A stretch of 64,000 nucleotides of DNA. It comes from Sphingomonas_B tabacisoli. Its GTDB lineage: Bacteria; Pseudomonadota; Alphaproteobacteria; Sphingomonadales; Sphingomonadaceae. The stretch is taken from positions 1 to 64,000 of the forward strand of contig NZ_JBHUDY010000003.1 of NCBI RefSeq assembly GCF_042678385.1, given 5' to 3'. Made by a program: the position numbers and the translations under genes. Below the pieces are notes generated by a model. That model was given only the letters and a program-made list of their open reading frames with translations, was not told where the DNA came from and searched no databases. Every line of letters starts with the position of its first letter. The first letter of the stretch is position 1. Shown here piece by piece: positions 63,189 through 64,000 of this stretch.

Positions 63189-64000
63189 CTAGACGCCCAG
63201 CGCGGCGCGCGGGTTGCGCGTGCCCGCCTCCCAGCTCTCGACAAAGGCGCGGAGCGCGGCGTCTTCGGTCGGCACGTCGATCATCAGCGTGACAAGCTGG
63301 TCGCCGCGCTCCCCATCGCGCCGGTGGAAGCCCTTACCTTTCAGCCGCAAGGTGCGCCCGGAATTCGAGCCGGCGGGAACGTTTAGCATCACTGCGCCGT
63401 CGACGGTCGGCACTTTCACCTTGCCGCCCTCGACCGCTTCCCTGAGCGTGACCGGCAGGTCGAGCAGCACATTGTCGCCGTCGCGCTTGAAGAAACGGTG
63501 CGGCTGGATGTCGATCGTGACGATCGCGTCGCCGGCGCCGCCAGGGCCCTGCTCGCCCTTTCCGGCCAGGCGCATCTGGGTGCCCGATTCGGTGCCGGGC
63601 TTGAGCTTCAGGTCGATCGTCTTGCCGTCGGACAAAGTAATCCGCTGCGGCTTCAGCGCCGCTGCGTCCTCGAACGGCACGCGCAGGCGATAGCCGACAT
63701 CGGCGCCCTTGGGCGGCGGCGCCGAACGGCGGCCGAAGCCCGAGGTGAATCCGCCGCCGGCGCGGCCGAACAGCCCTTCGAATATGTCGCCGAAATCGGA
63801 CGAGTCGGTGCCGAAATCGAAGCCCTGCGCACCGCCCGCCGTGCGGTAGGTGCCGCCCGCGCCGCGGCCGGCGCCGAAGCCGAACGGCGCGGTCGGGTTG
63901 CCGTCGGCATCGATCTCGCCGCGGTCGAATTGGGCGCGCTTGTCCTTGTCGGTCAGCAGGTCATAGGCGGAGGTGACCTGCGAGAAACGCTCCGCAGCCT
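63189..64000 (-). CDS. DnaJ C-terminal domain-containing protein (partial, start beyond the window)
   Basis: At least 270 residues; the start lies past position 64000. The first visible part (SQVTSAYDLLTDKDKRAQFDRGE) is the end of a J domain. A Gly/Phe-rich region follows (FGFGAGRGAGG, GFDFGTDSSDFGDIFEGLFGRAGGGFTSGFG). The C-terminal substrate-binding domains begin near ALKPQRITLSDGK and contain GKGEQGPGGAGDAIVTI and GKGFHRRDGERGD. No Cys-rich zinc region is seen, so it is CbpA-like, a co-chaperone that stimulates DnaK. It leads the yihY-fabI-aroC group. No bases beyond the window are known. Confidence 0.9.
   Translation of the reverse strand, partial: AAERFSQVTSAYDLLTDKDKRAQFDRGEIDADGNPTAPFGFGAGRGAGGTYRTAGGAQGFDFGTDSSDFGDIFEGLFGRAGGGFTSGFGRRSAPPPKGADVGYRLRVPFEDAAALKPQRITLSDGKTIDLKLKPGTESGTQMRLAGKGEQGPGGAGDAIVTIDIQPHRFFKRDGDNVLLDLPVTLREAVEGGKVKVPTVDGAVMLNVPAGSNSGRTLRLKGKGFHRRDGERGDQLVTLMIDVPTEDAALRAFVESWEAGTRNPRAALGV

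Overview
The window is one contiguous piece of a GC-rich alphaproteobacterial chromosome, most likely a sphingomonad (Sphingomonas sensu lato). The clues are the rRNA operon order 16S-tRNA-Ile-tRNA-Ala-23S-5S-tRNA-fMet, two large TonB-dependent receptors, a pair of PEPxxWA-CTERM proteins, DUF4167 and DUF6356 proteins, a DciA-like DUF721 protein, and dispersed GC-rich palindromic repeats between genes. Genus and species cannot be fixed by eye. The window starts just after the 16S gene and ends inside a dnaJ-like gene.

Layout. 1-3.7 kb: end of an rrn operon. 3.8-11.8 kb: a secreted L,D-transpeptidase-like protein, a DUF4167 protein, the overlapping hisS-prfA-prmC operon, a DUF1345 membrane protein, a secreted M61 peptidase and inorganic pyrophosphatase. 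11.8-16.9 kb: thiolase and SDR (coupled), an alcohol dehydrogenase, and an aldo/keto reductase divergent from a LysR regulator. 16.9-23.6 kb: a TonB receptor and a 1190-residue single-chain restriction-modification enzyme. 23.8-27.4 kb: nitroreductase, a small protein, and a phage/GTA-type terminase pair coupled to a GNAT acetyltransferase. 27.5-33 kb: acyl-CoA dehydrogenase, SMP-30 protein, a helical orphan and a second TonB receptor. 33-41 kb: infC, purA, membrane cytochrome c, prephenate dehydratase, nudC-mutY, and a divergent dciA-like gene with two DsbA-family proteins. 41-48.5 kb: smc, a DJ-1 family enzyme, a double cold-shock protein, rnd-lptC-lptA and a DUF6356 protein. 48.7-56.4 kb: an orphan nuclease-like protein, thrS, an alpha/beta hydrolase and the serC-serA-hisZ group. 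56.6-64 kb: two PEP-CTERM proteins, an extensin-like protein, a LOG protein, and the dnaJ-yihY-fabI-aroC operon.

Most genes are housekeeping: translation (hisS, prfA, prmC, infC, thrS, tRNAs), serine, histidine and aromatic amino acid synthesis (serA, serC, hisZ, aroC, pheA), repair and replication (mutY, nudC, smc, dciA-like), and envelope assembly (lptC, lptA, fabI, TonB receptors). Many overlap by 1-8 bases, which implies translational coupling.

The accessory content worth attention is the orphan RM enzyme with an N-terminal PD-(D/E)XK site, the isolated terminase pair whose large subunit carries an in-frame 132-bp palindromic repeat, a second orphan PD-(D/E)XK-like protein, and at least ten palindromic repeat elements in two or three families. 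Possible regulatory novelties are an ATC start for infC, an A-U pair in the initiator tRNA anticodon stem, a terminator-bearing leader before the terminase genes, mutually exclusive hairpins ahead of the cold-shock gene, a serC leader, and possible leaderless starts for thrS and the L,D-transpeptidase gene. All functions are read from sequence only; no database search was possible.
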